Below, in pieces: positions 17,611 to 27,449 of a stretch of DNA of 64,000 nt. This DNA is from Neptunomonas marina (GTDB lineage: Bacteria > Pseudomonadota > Gammaproteobacteria > Pseudomonadales > Balneatricaceae). Positions within the stretch are counted from its first letter, which is position 1. Each line of letters opens with the position of its first letter. A program made the translations under genes and the position numbers. The stretch covers positions 1 through 64,000 of the forward strand of contig NZ_SACQ01000005.1 in NCBI RefSeq assembly GCF_004005935.1. The letters are read 5' to 3'. The notes under the pieces are model-generated. The model had not been told where the DNA came from. It worked only from the letters and a program-made list of their open reading frames with translations, and did not search any database.

Positions 17611-18372
17611 ATGTCCGTATATGAAAAGTTAGACATCCCCCATGATAGAAAGCTGCCCAAGCATATCGCTATTATTATGGATGGGAATAATCGCTGGGCT
17701 AAGAGCCGTCGTTTGCCAAGTCTGGCAGGCCATAAGGCGGGTGTTGACAGCGTGCGTAGCGTCATTGAAGGCTGTGTTGAGTATGGCGTTGAGTCATTGA
17801 CGCTGTTTGCATTCAGTAGCGAAAACTGGAAACGACCGGAGCTAGAAGTTAAAGGGTTAATGGAACTCTTTATGCTGGCGCTAGATCGTGAGGCGCGCAA
17901 GCTGCAAAAGAATGGCATTCGTCTCAATGTTATCGGAGACAAAAGCCGTTTCAGTCCAGCTCTTCAAGAGAGAATCGCTAAAGTCGAAGCGCTAACGGTT
18001 GAAAATACACGTTTGACGTTAAACGTTGCAGCCAATTACGGTGGCCAGTGGGATATTGTTCAAGCTGCCCAGCGTTTCGCTGAAGACTGCTTGTCGGGCG
18101 AGAAGAAGCCGTCTGATTTAACCGAAGCTTCGTTTGACCCTTACCTCGCCCTTTACGGTCAAGCCAAACCAGATCTATGCATTCGTACAGGTGGAGAGAG
18201 TCGTATTAGTAATTTTCTCATCTGGCAAATGGCATACACCGAATACTACTTCAGTGACCTGTTCTGGCCTGACTTTAGTAAGCAATCATTAGGCGAAGCG
18301 ATCCGCGACTTCTGTACTCGGGAGCGTCGCTTTGGCAAAACCAGTGAACAACTAGAGGCCGATAAGTGCTAA
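17611..18372 (+). CDS. uppS: (2E,6E)-FPP-specific ditrans,polycis-undecaprenyl-diphosphate synthase
   Basis: The 253-residue cis-prenyltransferase shows HIAIIMDGNNRWAKSR at residues 18-34 (catalytic Asp in MDGN), then FAFSSENWKRP, and the C-terminal RTGGESRISNFLIWQMAYTE signature. It adds eight IPP units to FPP to make the lipid carrier for peptidoglycan and O-antigen. It needs IPP and FPP, which matters because dxr, ispD and ispF are missing from their usual nearby places. The gene overlaps cdsA by 7 bp. Confidence 0.97.
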   Translation: MSVYEKLDIPHDRKLPKHIAIIMDGNNRWAKSRRLPSLAGHKAGVDSVRSVIEGCVEYGVESLTLFAFSSENWKRPELEVKGLMELFMLALDREARKLQKNGIRLNVIGDKSRFSPALQERIAKVEALTVENTRLTLNVAANYGGQWDIVQAAQRFAEDCLSGEKKPSDLTEASFDPYLALYGQAKPDLCIRTGGESRISNFLIWQMAYTEYYFSDLFWPDFSKQSLGEAIRDFCTRERRFGKTSEQLEADKC

Positions 18373-19178
18373 AACAACGTGTTATTACGGCTGCGTTATT
18401 GGCTCCTGTTGTGCTTGCATGTGTTTTCCTGCTCCCCTTAGAGTATTTTTCGCTTTTCTTTGCTTTTGTGACGCTGCTCGGTGCTTGGGAGTGGGCAGCC
18501 TTAGCGGGGCTTCGCAACGTAGCGACTAAGGCGTTGTTTACCAGTGGTGTTTTTTTAGCACTAGCCGTTGCGCAGCAGCTCTTTTCAGCAGGCTCCAGTG
18601 TTACGGTTCTTTTACCTGCGGCGCTTGTCTGGGGTATCGCTTTTATCTGGGTGTATCGATACCCCATTCCCGGTGCATGGCAATCAACGGCTATTCGTGC
18701 GCTCATCGGTTTGTTGCTACTCTCTGCCGCTTGGTTGAGTATGGTGGAGCTAAAAGCGTTAAATGCTGGTAATAGCTGGATTCTGCTTGTTCTTCTGGTC
18801 GTATGGGCGGCTGATATCGGAGCTTACTTCTCGGGTAAGCGTTGGGGCAGTCGCAAGCTTGCGCCAAATGTCAGCCCGAAGAAAACCTGGGAAGGTGTGT
18901 TTGGTGGTCTATTCGCAGTGGCGCTAACCGCAGCAGGTTTTGCCTACTGGAATGAACTAAGTCTTTTGAATTTGGTCCTTTTAACGTTGCTATGTGTTGT
19001 TGTTGGCTTGGTCTCCGTAATGGGAGATCTGTTTGAAAGCCTACTGAAACGACATGCAGGTTTAAAAGACAGCGGTCGCATTTTACCTGGGCATGGTGGT
19101 GTGCTTGATCGCATCGATAGTATTTTAGCTGCGGTGCCGTTTTTTTACATTGGCCTATCCGCGCTCTCGTTGGCATAG
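18366..19178 (+). CDS. cdsA: Phosphatidate cytidylyltransferase
   Basis: The 270-residue, multi-pass membrane protein starts at GTG 18366 and ends with the CDP-DAG synthase signature around residues 210-240 (SVMGDLFESLLKRHAG, KDSGRILPGHGGVLDRID). It converts phosphatidic acid and CTP into CDP-diacylglycerol, the branch point for all phospholipids. It is directly followed by rseP; the dxr gene usually found in between is absent. Confidence 0.96.
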   Translation: MLKQRVITAALLAPVVLACVFLLPLEYFSLFFAFVTLLGAWEWAALAGLRNVATKALFTSGVFLALAVAQQLFSAGSSVTVLLPAALVWGIAFIWVYRYPIPGAWQSTAIRALIGLLLLSAAWLSMVELKALNAGNSWILLVLLVVWAADIGAYFSGKRWGSRKLAPNVSPKKTWEGVFGGLFAVALTAAGFAYWNELSLLNLVLLTLLCVVVGLVSVMGDLFESLLKRHAGLKDSGRILPGHGGVLDRIDSILAAVPFFYIGLSALSLA

Positions 19179-19181
19179 TTT

Positions 19182-20537
19182 ATGGACTTTTTACACACTG
19201 TAGCGTCTTTAATTGTTACTTTGGGCATCCTTGTGACGATTCATGAGTGGGGGCACTTTTGGGTAGCTCGACGCTGTGGAGTGAAAGTGCTGCGCTTTTC
19301 CGTGGGGTTTGGTAAAGCGCTTTGGAGCCGACGCGGTAAAGACGGCACAGAGTATGTCGTTGCGGCTATCCCCTTGGGTGGCTACGTCAAAATGTTGGAC
19401 GAGCGCGAAGGCGAAGTGCCGGAAGCGTTAAAGGCCCAAGCGTTTAATCGCAAGTCTGTCTACCAGCGTTTCGCGATTGTTGCCGCCGGACCGCTCGTTA
19501 ATTTGATTTTCGCTGTCATCGCGTATTGGGCGATGTTTCTCTCTGGTGTATCGACCGTTGCGCCTATTATCGGTGGGGTCGATCCAGCGTCCATTGCAGC
19601 GCGCGCAGGCGTTCCTGTTAGTGCTGAAATTGTTTCCATTGATGGCCGAGATACGCGCTCTTGGCAGGAAGTTAATCTAGCGTTGGCTGCGCATGTAGGC
19701 GAAAGTAAGCAGCTGGATCTAGGTGTAAAAACATCAGCGAGCGCTGAGCCTCGAAATTACGTTTTAAGCCTTGAGAATTGGCATGTCGATCTAGAAAACG
19801 AATCTCCGCTAGCTGCCGTGGGAATCTCTCCATATCGCCCCGTTGTAAAGCCGCAATTTGCTCGAGTGGTTGATGGTGGTTCAGCAAGCTTGGCTGGCAT
19901 TCGAGCGGGCGATCTTGTTGTGGCGGTTGATGGACAGCCCGTTCAAGAGTGGGCCGCTTTTGTGGAAATAATAAAAGCGTCGGCAGGTAAGCCCCTTAGC
20001 TTTCTTGTTTTACGCGATGGGCGCGAGCTCGATATTGTCGTGACCCCAGCGAGTCATCGCAGAGATGATGGCGTAACGGTTGGTTTAATTGGTGCCGAAG
20101 TACAGCTACCGGAGTGGCCCCAAGAGATGCAGCGTGAGTTGCGTTATGGCCCGATTGATGCGGTGGCTGAGGCTGTTGGCAAAACCTGGTCGATGATCAC
20201 CTTAACGCTCGATTCGATCTGGAAGATGATTGAAGGCGTTATCTCTGTCAAAAACTTGAGTGGCCCGATCACGATTGCTAAAGTGGCTGGCGCTTCTGCT
20301 GCCTCTGGTTTAGAAGATTTTATCAGTTTTCTGGCTTACCTAAGTATCAGTTTAGGGGTGCTCAATTTGCTCCCTATTCCTGTTTTGGACGGTGGGCACT
20401 TGGTTTATTACCTAGTTGAAATGGTGACCGGTAAGCCTGTTAGCGAACGAGTCCAAGTAATGGGCTTCAAAATAGGGGCTGCCATACTGTTTTCCCTGAT
20501 GAGCTTGGCGCTGATAAACGATTTTATGCGCCTCTAA
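19182..20537 (+). CDS. rseP: RIP metalloprotease RseP
   Basis: The 451-residue site-2 protease has the zinc motif HEWGH at about residues 21-25, two periplasmic PDZ domains (about 115-190 and 205-290, the second with GGSASLAGIRAGDLVVAVDG) and the second active-site motif NLLPIPVLDGGHL near 400. It cleaves the anti-sigma factor RseA after DegS in the envelope-stress response. The ATG at 19182 lies 3 bp after cdsA. Confidence 0.97.
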   Translation: MDFLHTVASLIVTLGILVTIHEWGHFWVARRCGVKVLRFSVGFGKALWSRRGKDGTEYVVAAIPLGGYVKMLDEREGEVPEALKAQAFNRKSVYQRFAIVAAGPLVNLIFAVIAYWAMFLSGVSTVAPIIGGVDPASIAARAGVPVSAEIVSIDGRDTRSWQEVNLALAAHVGESKQLDLGVKTSASAEPRNYVLSLENWHVDLENESPLAAVGISPYRPVVKPQFARVVDGGSASLAGIRAGDLVVAVDGQPVQEWAAFVEIIKASAGKPLSFLVLRDGRELDIVVTPASHRRDDGVTVGLIGAEVQLPEWPQEMQRELRYGPIDAVAEAVGKTWSMITLTLDSIWKMIEGVISVKNLSGPITIAKVAGASAASGLEDFISFLAYLSISLGVLNLLPIPVLDGGHLVYYLVEMVTGKPVSERVQVMGFKIGAAILFSLMSLALINDFMRL

Positions 20538-20567
20538 AGCCAATAAGTGTTGTTTAGGAAAAAATAG

Positions 20568-22892
20568 ATGCTTAAGAAATTAGGATTTGCTGCGGGCTTG
20601 AGCTTATGGGCCAGTGTCGCGAACGCGATGTTTCAGCCGTTTCAAGTGCAAGATATACGTTTAGAAGGGATTGAGCGCGTAGAGCCTGGCATCGTCTTTC
20701 GTAATTTTCCTATCGCCTCAGGCGATACCGTTGACCAGCAACGCTTATCCGATGCAACACGCGCGCTGTTTAAGTCGGGTTACTTTGAAGATATCTCGAT
20801 CGCACGCGAAGATCAGTTTCTTGTATTAACGGTTAAAGAGCGACCTGCAATCAGTTTGATCCGTTTAGACGGCAATAAAGTCATCAAAGATGAAGCGTTG
20901 CTGGAAGGGTTGGAGCAGTCAGGTTTAAAAGAGGGTGATGTATTTAAACGCTCGGCTCTAGACCAAATTCGGCTCGACCTGTTACGTCTCTATGTAGGCC
21001 AGGGCCGTTACGGTGCGGCCATTGATACAGAAGTAGAACCACTGGCAGGAAACCGCGTAGCGCTAAACATTAATGTTAAGGAGGGCAGTGTTGCCTCTAT
21101 CCAGCATATTAATATCGTAGGTAATACAGCCTTTTCTGACGAGGAACTAAAAAAGCTATTCTCTTTGAAGCTGCCTAGTTTCTGGTCTTTTTATACTAAA
21201 GACGATCGTTATGCTCGGGAGAAACTGTCAGGAGATCTAGAGCGCCTCAAGTCCTATTACATGGACCGCGGCTACGTGAATTTCGCTGTAAACTCCACCG
21301 ATGTCTCGATCACGCCGGATAAGAAAAGCGTCTTTATCACGGTTAGCATCGATGAGGGTGAACAGTACCGTTTGAAGGATGTTGCGGTAACGGGTGATCT
21401 TGTACTTCCTCAAGAGCAGGTCGACAACGCCCTGAGCCTGAAATCCGGTGAGCTGTTCTCGCGCCGAGATATGATCGATGTGCAGGATAAAATCACCAAG
21501 CTGTATGGCAACAGTGGTTATATGTTTGCCAATGTTAGCCCCATTCCTGAAGTTAACGAAGACGATAAGACCGTCAGCCTTAAGTATTTTGTCGCGCCGG
21601 GTAAGTTAACGTACGTTCGCCGAATCAATATTAAAGGCAATAGCGATACAGCAGATCATGTTATTCGCCGTGAAATGCAGCAGATGGAAGCGGCACTGGT
21701 CTCGGTCGAGAATATTGAGCGTACGAAAGAGAAGTTAGAGCGCACCGGCTACTTCCGTAATGTCAATTTAGAGACGACACCCGTTGCAGGTACAGATGAC
21801 CAAGTTGATCTTAACTATACACTCGAAGAGCAGCAGTCTGGCCAGTTTACTGCGAGTCTAGGTTTCTCCCAGAGCGATGGGTTTATTATCGACTTGGGTG
21901 TACAGCAGGATAACTTTTTAGGATCGGGTAAAAAAGTAGGCTTCAATATCGCTAACAGCTCGACCAAGAAAGAGGTGAGCTTCAACTATCTTGATCGCTT
22001 CTACACGGTCAACGGTGTTAGCCGCGGTTTTGACGTCTTCTATCGTAAGCGCGACTTCGAAGAGGATGATGTCAGTAGTTACTCTTTGGATGAGTTCGGT
22101 GGCGGTATCACATTTGGTTACCCAATCGATGATTATCAGCGCTTGAGCTTCTCGTTTGGTTTAGAAAACATAAATATTAAAACGAACCCTTTCAAGCCCG
22201 TTGAAGAGATCAATGAGTTTATCAAGCAAGAGGGTGATGAATACTTCAACGTGAAGAGTACGCTGGCTTGGCAAGATAACCACCTAAACCGAGCCATCTT
22301 CCCGACTAGAGGTTATGAAAACCGCCTGAGTTTGGAGCTCGGTGTTCCCGTAGGTGATTTAAGTTATTACAAAGCGTCTTATCGTGGAAAATGGTATCGC
22401 CCAATCACTGATGGCTCTAACTGGGTACTTGGCTTTAAAGGCCGTTTAGGTTTCGCGGACAGCTACGGTAGCAATGCATATCCGTTCTTCAAGAACTTCT
22501 TCGCAGGCGGTATCCGTACCGTTCGTGGCTTTGATAACAACTCATTAGGCCCACGTGACTCGAACAACGACCCATTTGGCGGCAATATTATGATGGTGGG
22601 TAGCGCTGAACTGATCTTCCCGCTGCCGTTTATTGAGGACCAATCGGCATGGCGTTCATTGGTATTTGTGGATGGCGGTAACGTCTTTGCTTCTGAGTGT
22701 GTCAAATCTTCGTCAGAGAACTCCTTCTGCCAAGAGGGCGTTAAGTTTGATGAACTGCGCTACTCCGCGGGTGTCGGTATTACATGGTTATCGCCAATGG
22801 GGCCTCTTTCACTCAGTGTGGGTCAAGCGTTGAATGATAAGTCAGGCGACGAAACACAGCTGTTCCAGTTCTCTCTTGGTCAGAGCTTTTAA
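20568..22892 (+). CDS. bamA: Outer-membrane protein assembly factor BamA
   Basis: The 774-residue precursor has a signal peptide (GLSLWASVANA), five POTRA domains (about residues 25-425) and a C-terminal 16-stranded barrel. It keeps the conserved VRGF motif (IRTVRGFDNNS) of strand-loop L6 and ends with Phe (SLGQSF), the outer-membrane C-terminal signature. It inserts beta-barrel proteins as the core of the BAM complex. It is followed 11 bp later by its chaperone partner skp. Confidence 0.97.
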   Translation: MLKKLGFAAGLSLWASVANAMFQPFQVQDIRLEGIERVEPGIVFRNFPIASGDTVDQQRLSDATRALFKSGYFEDISIAREDQFLVLTVKERPAISLIRLDGNKVIKDEALLEGLEQSGLKEGDVFKRSALDQIRLDLLRLYVGQGRYGAAIDTEVEPLAGNRVALNINVKEGSVASIQHINIVGNTAFSDEELKKLFSLKLPSFWSFYTKDDRYAREKLSGDLERLKSYYMDRGYVNFAVNSTDVSITPDKKSVFITVSIDEGEQYRLKDVAVTGDLVLPQEQVDNALSLKSGELFSRRDMIDVQDKITKLYGNSGYMFANVSPIPEVNEDDKTVSLKYFVAPGKLTYVRRINIKGNSDTADHVIRREMQQMEAALVSVENIERTKEKLERTGYFRNVNLETTPVAGTDDQVDLNYTLEEQQSGQFTASLGFSQSDGFIIDLGVQQDNFLGSGKKVGFNIANSSTKKEVSFNYLDRFYTVNGVSRGFDVFYRKRDFEEDDVSSYSLDEFGGGITFGYPIDDYQRLSFSFGLENINIKTNPFKPVEEINEFIKQEGDEYFNVKSTLAWQDNHLNRAIFPTRGYENRLSLELGVPVGDLSYYKASYRGKWYRPITDGSNWVLGFKGRLGFADSYGSNAYPFFKNFFAGGIRTVRGFDNNSLGPRDSNNDPFGGNIMMVGSAELIFPLPFIEDQSAWRSLVFVDGGNVFASECVKSSSENSFCQEGVKFDELRYSAGVGITWLSPMGPLSLSVGQALNDKSGDETQLFQFSLGQSF

Positions 22893-22903
22893 AAGGATAG
22901 AAA

Positions 22904-23410
22904 ATGATTAAAAAGACACTTTCTGCGCTGGCGTTAGCTTGCGGTGTTCTATTTGCAACAACGGCTATGGCTGACGGAAAAGTTGCGGTGTTGGGTGTTC
23001 AAGAAGCTTTGTTATCGACTAAGGCTGCGAAGCAGTATCGCGAAGAGCTCAAGTCAGAACTGAAAACTGATCAAGATCGTATTCTTGAGTTGGAAATGCA
23101 GGCTAAAAAGATTCGTGAGCGCCTTCAGAAAGAGGGTAGTTCAATGTCTAAAGATGAAGCTGACCGAGCGCGTTTGCAGTTTCAGAAAGCCTTCGAAGAG
23201 TACCAGCGTAGCAGTCAGCAGATTCAGCAAAAGCAGGCACAGAAAGAGCAAGAGTTCCTAGAGATGATGCGCCCTAAAATGGACGCTATCATTCGCGAGC
23301 TGATCGACTCAAATGAGTACGACATTATCATCGCTAAGCAAGCGACTGTATATGCGCGTAAACAGCACGATATTACCAAACGTGTTGTTGATATGTTGAA
23401 TAATCGCTAA
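22904..23410 (+). CDS. skp: Periplasmic chaperone Skp/OmpH family
   Basis: The 168-residue protein has a signal peptide ending TTAMA, the N-terminal core strand KVAVLGVQEAL, a long coiled-coil tentacle (about residues 50-130, rich in Glu, Gln and Lys) and the C-terminal ANEYDIIIAKQATVYA-like core strand. As a trimer it shields unfolded outer-membrane proteins on their way to BamA. Its stop codon overlaps the lpxD start. Confidence 0.92.
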   Translation: MIKKTLSALALACGVLFATTAMADGKVAVLGVQEALLSTKAAKQYREELKSELKTDQDRILELEMQAKKIRERLQKEGSSMSKDEADRARLQFQKAFEEYQRSSQQIQQKQAQKEQEFLEMMRPKMDAIIRELIDSNEYDIIIAKQATVYARKQHDITKRVVDMLNNR

Positions 23411-24447
23411 TGCCGAAGCACTACACTCTCTCTGAAATCGCACAGCATGTCGGCGGCCAAGTCGAGGGAGATGAACATCTGCAGATAGCAGGTCTTAGTA
23501 CATTGGAATCAGCGCAATCTGGTAATTTGAGCTTTTTAGCAAATCCTCGTTATGCGAAGTATCTAAAGTCTACCAATGCGACAGCTGTGCTCGTTGCCGA
23601 GACTTTAGAACCCCCTAAAGCTGATATTGCTTACATTCGTGTGCCAAACCCTTATCTGGCTTACGCCAAAGCATCGGCGCTGTTTGATTGGCGCGATGAT
23701 GTTACCCCGCATGTTGCGACGTCTGCCGTTATTCATTGCGAGGCGAGCGTCGCGCCAACCGCTTTTATTGCTGATGGTGCAGTAATCGGTACTGGTAGCT
23801 CAATCGGTGAGGGCGTTTATGTTGGGCCTAACGTTACTATAGGTCGCTACTGCCACGTTGGCTCAGGCACACGCTTAGAGGCGGGTGTGGTGTTATACGA
23901 TCACGTCAATGTTGGTGAGCGGTGCTTAATTCACAGTAATGCTGTGTTGGGGGCTGATGGGTTTGGTTTCGCGCCTTCAGCGAATGGCTGGGAAAAGATC
24001 CACCAATTAGGCGGTGTTCGGATTGGTCATGGTGTAGAGATCGGTGCCAATACTACCATCGATAGAGGTGCTCTTTCAGATACAGTGGTCGAAGACGGCG
24101 CTATTATCGATAACTTGGTGCAAATAGCGCATAACGTCGTTATCGGCGAAAAAACTGCGATTGCCGGCTGTACTGGTATCGCTGGAAGCACTAAAATTGG
24201 CGCCCGCTCGACACTGGCAGGTGGTGTGGGAGTCGCGGGGCACTTGGTCCTTGCTGAAAAAACTCATGTAACTGCAATGTCGCTGGTAAGCCGCAGCGTG
24301 ACAGAACCAGGTCAAGTTGTATCTTCTGGTACCGGTCAGGAAGGCCATACAAGCTGGAAGCGAAATGTGGTTCGATTTAAGCAGCTGGATAGCATGGCTA
24401 AACGAATCGCTCTATTGGAACAAAAAGTTGAAAATATCTCGAGTTAA
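23410..24447 (+). CDS. lpxD: UDP-3-O-(3-hydroxyacyl)glucosamine N-acyltransferase
   Basis: The 345-residue protein has an N-terminal uridine-binding domain ([13 protein letters not shown]) followed by left-handed beta-helix hexapeptide repeats (from about residue 105), with the catalytic-His segment [14 protein letters not shown] near 240. It catalyses the third step of lipid A synthesis. It overlaps skp by one base and is followed by fabZ, lpxA and lpxB. Confidence 0.97.
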   Translation: MPKHYTLSEIAQHVGGQVEGDEHLQIAGLSTLESAQSGNLSFLANPRYAKYLKSTNATAVLVAETLEPPKADIAYIRVPNPYLAYAKASALFDWRDDVTPHVATSAVIHCEASVAPTAFIADGAVIGTGSSIGEGVYVGPNVTIGRYCHVGSGTRLEAGVVLYDHVNVGERCLIHSNAVLGADGFGFAPSANGWEKIHQLGGVRIGHGVEIGANTTIDRGALSDTVVEDGAIIDNLVQIAHNVVIGEKTAIAGCTGIAGSTKIGARSTLAGGVGVAGHLVLAEKTHVTAMSLVSRSVTEPGQVVSSGTGQEGHTSWKRNVVRFKQLDSMAKRIALLEQKVENISS

Positions 24448-24461
24448 AGGTTAATAAACAC

Positions 24462-24899
24462 ATGATGGATGTTAATGAAATCAGGGAATATTTACCCCAT
24501 CGCTACCCGTTTCTTCTTGTTGATCGAGTGATCGAACTCAACCCGGGTGAATCCATCGTGGCGATTAAGAATGTAACCGTCAACGAGCCTTTTTTTAATG
24601 GTCACTTTCCAGATCACCCGGTGATGCCAGGTGTTTTGATCGTCGAGGCCATGGCTCAAGCCGCAGGTGTGCTAGGCTTTAAGACGATGGATAAGAAACC
24701 TCAAGACGGTTCTATCTATTACTTCGTTGGAGCTGATAATCTGCGTTTTAAGCGCCCAGTTGTACCTGGTGATCAACTGCGCCTTGAAGCAAAGGTCGTC
24801 TCGGAACGCCGCGGTATTTGGAAGTTTGATGTTAAAGCAACTGTCGACGGTGACACTGTTAGCTCCGCTACTATTTTGTGTGCTGACCGAAAGGTATAA
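24462..24899 (+). CDS. fabZ: 3-hydroxyacyl-ACP dehydratase FabZ
   Basis: The 145-residue hot-dog-fold enzyme carries [12 protein letters not shown] and the catalytic His/Glu region [20 protein letters not shown]. It dehydrates 3-hydroxyacyl-ACP and so competes with LpxA/LpxD for the same substrate, which fits its place between lpxD and lpxA. Two adjacent ATG codons (24462 and 24465) could each start it. Confidence 0.97.
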   Translation: MMDVNEIREYLPHRYPFLLVDRVIELNPGESIVAIKNVTVNEPFFNGHFPDHPVMPGVLIVEAMAQAAGVLGFKTMDKKPQDGSIYYFVGADNLRFKRPVVPGDQLRLEAKVVSERRGIWKFDVKATVDGDTVSSATILCADRKV

Positions 24900-24902
24900 A
24901 TC

Positions 24903-25670
24903 GTGATTGATCCCCGCGCTATCGTTGAACCGGGTGCTAAGCTTGCTGACAATGTGACTGTCGGGCCTTGGAGTTATATCGGGTCTGATGTTGTTATCGG
25001 AGAAGGGACCACTGTTGCGTCCCACGTGGTGATCAAGGGCCCGACTACCATCGGGGCCAATAACCGGTTCTTTCAGTTCTCATCGATTGGTGAGGAGTGC
25101 CAAGATAAGAAGTACGCTGGTGAGCCAACACGCCTCGAAATAGGTGATGAAAACGTATTTCGTGAAGGTGTTACCGTGCATCGTGGAACGGTGCAAGACA
25201 ACTCGCTGACAAAGATCGGCAGCGATAATTTGTTTATGGCCAATGCTCATGTTGCGCACGATTGTGTGGTTGGAGATCACACCATCATGGCGAACAACGT
25301 GGCGATTGCAGGGCACGTGCATGTGGGTGATCATACCATTCTAGGTGGCTTTACAGCGGTGCATCAGTTTTGCCGCATCGGCTCACATGTTATGTGTGGG
25401 GCTGGTACTGTGGTGCTTAAAGATGTACCTGATTATGTTATGGCAACAGGTAACCCGGCATCTCCTCACGGCATTAACGCTGAGGGGCTCAAGCGCCGTG
25501 GTTTCAGCCCTGAACAGTTGCGCGTACTAAAGCAAGCGTACCGTCTGGTTTATCGCCAGAAGCTAACGCTTGAACAAGCCTTGGAAGCGTTGCTGCAACT
25601 GCCAGAAGCTGCGCTTGTCCAGCCATTGATAGCAACGCTTCAAGCCTCTAGCCGAGGCATTATTCGTTAA
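24903..25670 (+). CDS. lpxA: UDP-N-acetylglucosamine O-acyltransferase
   Basis: The 255-residue hexapeptide-repeat enzyme begins with GTG at 24903. The catalytic His region LFMANAHVAHDCVVGDHT and the C-terminal helical domain (GLKRRGFSPEQLRVLKQAYR) are intact. It catalyses the first step of lipid A synthesis, UDP-GlcNAc 3-O-acylation. Only 3 bp separate it from fabZ. Confidence 0.97.
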   Translation: MIDPRAIVEPGAKLADNVTVGPWSYIGSDVVIGEGTTVASHVVIKGPTTIGANNRFFQFSSIGEECQDKKYAGEPTRLEIGDENVFREGVTVHRGTVQDNSLTKIGSDNLFMANAHVAHDCVVGDHTIMANNVAIAGHVHVGDHTILGGFTAVHQFCRIGSHVMCGAGTVVLKDVPDYVMATGNPASPHGINAEGLKRRGFSPEQLRVLKQAYRLVYRQKLTLEQALEALLQLPEAALVQPLIATLQASSRGIIR

Positions 25671-25679
25671 GGATCTACA

Positions 25680-26843
25680 GTGCCCAGTTTACGTATTGCA
25701 ATGGTAGCTGGAGAGGCTTCCGGCGATATTTTGGGGGCTGACCTCATTACCCATCTCAAACAACGCTACCCCGATGCCGAGTTTTTCGGTATCGGCGGCG
25801 ACTTGATGATATCCAAAGGTTTCCGGTCTATCGTGCCGATAGAGCGCCTCTCTGTCATGGGGTTAGTCGAGGTCTTAGGGCGTTTGTGGGAGCTGTTGCG
25901 TTTACGCCGTGACCTTGCCAACGACTTGATCGCTAATCCCCCTGATCTGTTTATTGGTATCGATGCACCAGATTTTAATCTTGGTCTCGCTGAGCGCCTC
26001 AAAGCGTCTGGGATTACGACAGTTCATTATGTGAGCCCTTCAGTGTGGGCTTGGAAGCGTAAGCGCATTTTCAAGATTAAGCGTGCTGTGGATCTGTTGT
26101 TAACGCTATTCCCGTTCGAACCGAAGTACTATCGCGAGACTCAACAACGTGTTGAGTTTGTTGGCCATCCCTTGGCAGATCAGATCGCGATAGCAGCGCT
26201 GACAAAAGCTGATTGTCGGGATGCACTGGAGTTACCACATAATGCTACAGTCGTTGCACTGATGCCGGGTAGTCGAGGCAGTGAGGTCAAGTACTTGGCA
26301 GCGCCTTTTCTTGCTGCGGCAAAGCAGCTTCAAGCGCAATTATCCAGCGATATACAGTTTGTTATTCCTGCCGCTAATCAGAAGCGCTTTGATGAGTTGT
26401 CACAGCTGTTGTCACACCACCCTGAGCTGCCAGCACGATTAGTCATGAAGCAATCGCGAGAGGTTCTCAAAGCTGCCGATGCTGTATTGATCGCTTCAGG
26501 TACCGCAACCCTTGAGGCGATGCTGCTGGGCTGCCCGACGGTGGTGGCCTATCGTATGTCGCCTATCACATTTCGCATTTTTTCTCGGCTCGTCAAAACC
26601 CCTTACGTTGCACTACCGAATATTTTGGCCGGTGAAGCGTTGGTGCCGGAAATCTTACAAGATGACGTTGAACCAGAACGTTTAGCAGAGGCACTCGTGC
26701 GGGCGCTGCAAGATAGAGATTACCGGCAACATGTCGAGGCTCGTTTTGTGCAATTGAGCGCTGAACTGCGTTGCAACGCTGGTGAGCAGGCAGCGAATGC
26801 GATCGAAAAACTCCTTCACGATATGCGCCCTAAGGAGGGTTAA
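25680..26843 (+). CDS. lpxB: Lipid-A-disaccharide synthase
   Basis: The 387-residue GT19 glycosyltransferase starts at GTG 25680 with the typical RIAMVAGEASGDILGADLI. It also has GIDAPDFNLGLAERLK, HYVSPSVWAWKRKR, ALMPGSRGSEV and SGTATLEAMLLGCPTVVAYR. It joins UDP-2,3-diacylglucosamine and lipid X at the inner-membrane face. Its stop abuts the rnhB ATG. Confidence 0.97.
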   Translation: MPSLRIAMVAGEASGDILGADLITHLKQRYPDAEFFGIGGDLMISKGFRSIVPIERLSVMGLVEVLGRLWELLRLRRDLANDLIANPPDLFIGIDAPDFNLGLAERLKASGITTVHYVSPSVWAWKRKRIFKIKRAVDLLLTLFPFEPKYYRETQQRVEFVGHPLADQIAIAALTKADCRDALELPHNATVVALMPGSRGSEVKYLAAPFLAAAKQLQAQLSSDIQFVIPAANQKRFDELSQLLSHHPELPARLVMKQSREVLKAADAVLIASGTATLEAMLLGCPTVVAYRMSPITFRIFSRLVKTPYVALPNILAGEALVPEILQDDVEPERLAEALVRALQDRDYRQHVEARFVQLSAELRCNAGEQAANAIEKLLHDMRPKEG

Positions 26844-27449
26844 ATGCAATCAGAAGTATTTGATTTCTCTGCGGCGGCACGTGTTGCCGGTGTTGATGAA
26901 GTGGGACGCGGCCCCTTAGTGGGAAATGTTGTCGCCGCTGCGGTGATACTCGATCCAGAGCGCCCAATTGAAGGGTTAGCCGACTCAAAGAAGTTGTCAG
27001 AGAAGCGTCGTGAAGCGTTATTCGTTGAAATTCAAGAGAAAGCGTTGAGTTGGTCGGTCGCTTACGCGACACCTGCCGAAATCGATGAGCTCAATATCCT
27101 TCATGCCAGTATGTTAGCTATGCAGCGCGCAGTGATGGGCCTAGAAGTGAAGCCCGAGTATGTCAAAGTGGATGGTAATCGCTGCCCAGAGCTGCCTTAC
27201 CCATGCGAAGCGGTGGTCAAAGGTGATTCTAAGGTTGCTGAGATCAGTGCCGCTTCCATTTTGGCGAAAGTGGTGCGAGATCGTGAAATGCATGCGTTGC
27301 ATCAGCAGTTCCCCGATTATGGTTTTGATCGTCATAAGGGCTACCCCACCAAAGCGCACCTAGAGGCGCTGGCCACTCTTAAAGTGCTTCCAGAATATCG
27401 ACGCTCGTTTAAACCGGTTAGGAGTCTTTTGGAGGGGCACACCTCATGA
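26844..27449 (+). CDS. rnhB: Ribonuclease HII
   Basis: The 201-residue protein has the DEDD catalytic set: [12 protein letters not shown] near residue 14 (Asp, Glu), [11 protein letters not shown] (Asp) and the C-terminal AKVVRDREM (Asp), plus the [13 protein letters not shown] signature. It removes single ribonucleotides and RNA from RNA-DNA hybrids. It overlaps dnaE by 4 bp. Confidence 0.97.
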   Translation: MQSEVFDFSAAARVAGVDEVGRGPLVGNVVAAAVILDPERPIEGLADSKKLSEKRREALFVEIQEKALSWSVAYATPAEIDELNILHASMLAMQRAVMGLEVKPEYVKVDGNRCPELPYPCEAVVKGDSKVAEISAASILAKVVRDREMHALHQQFPDYGFDRHKGYPTKAHLEALATLKVLPEYRRSFKPVRSLLEGHTS

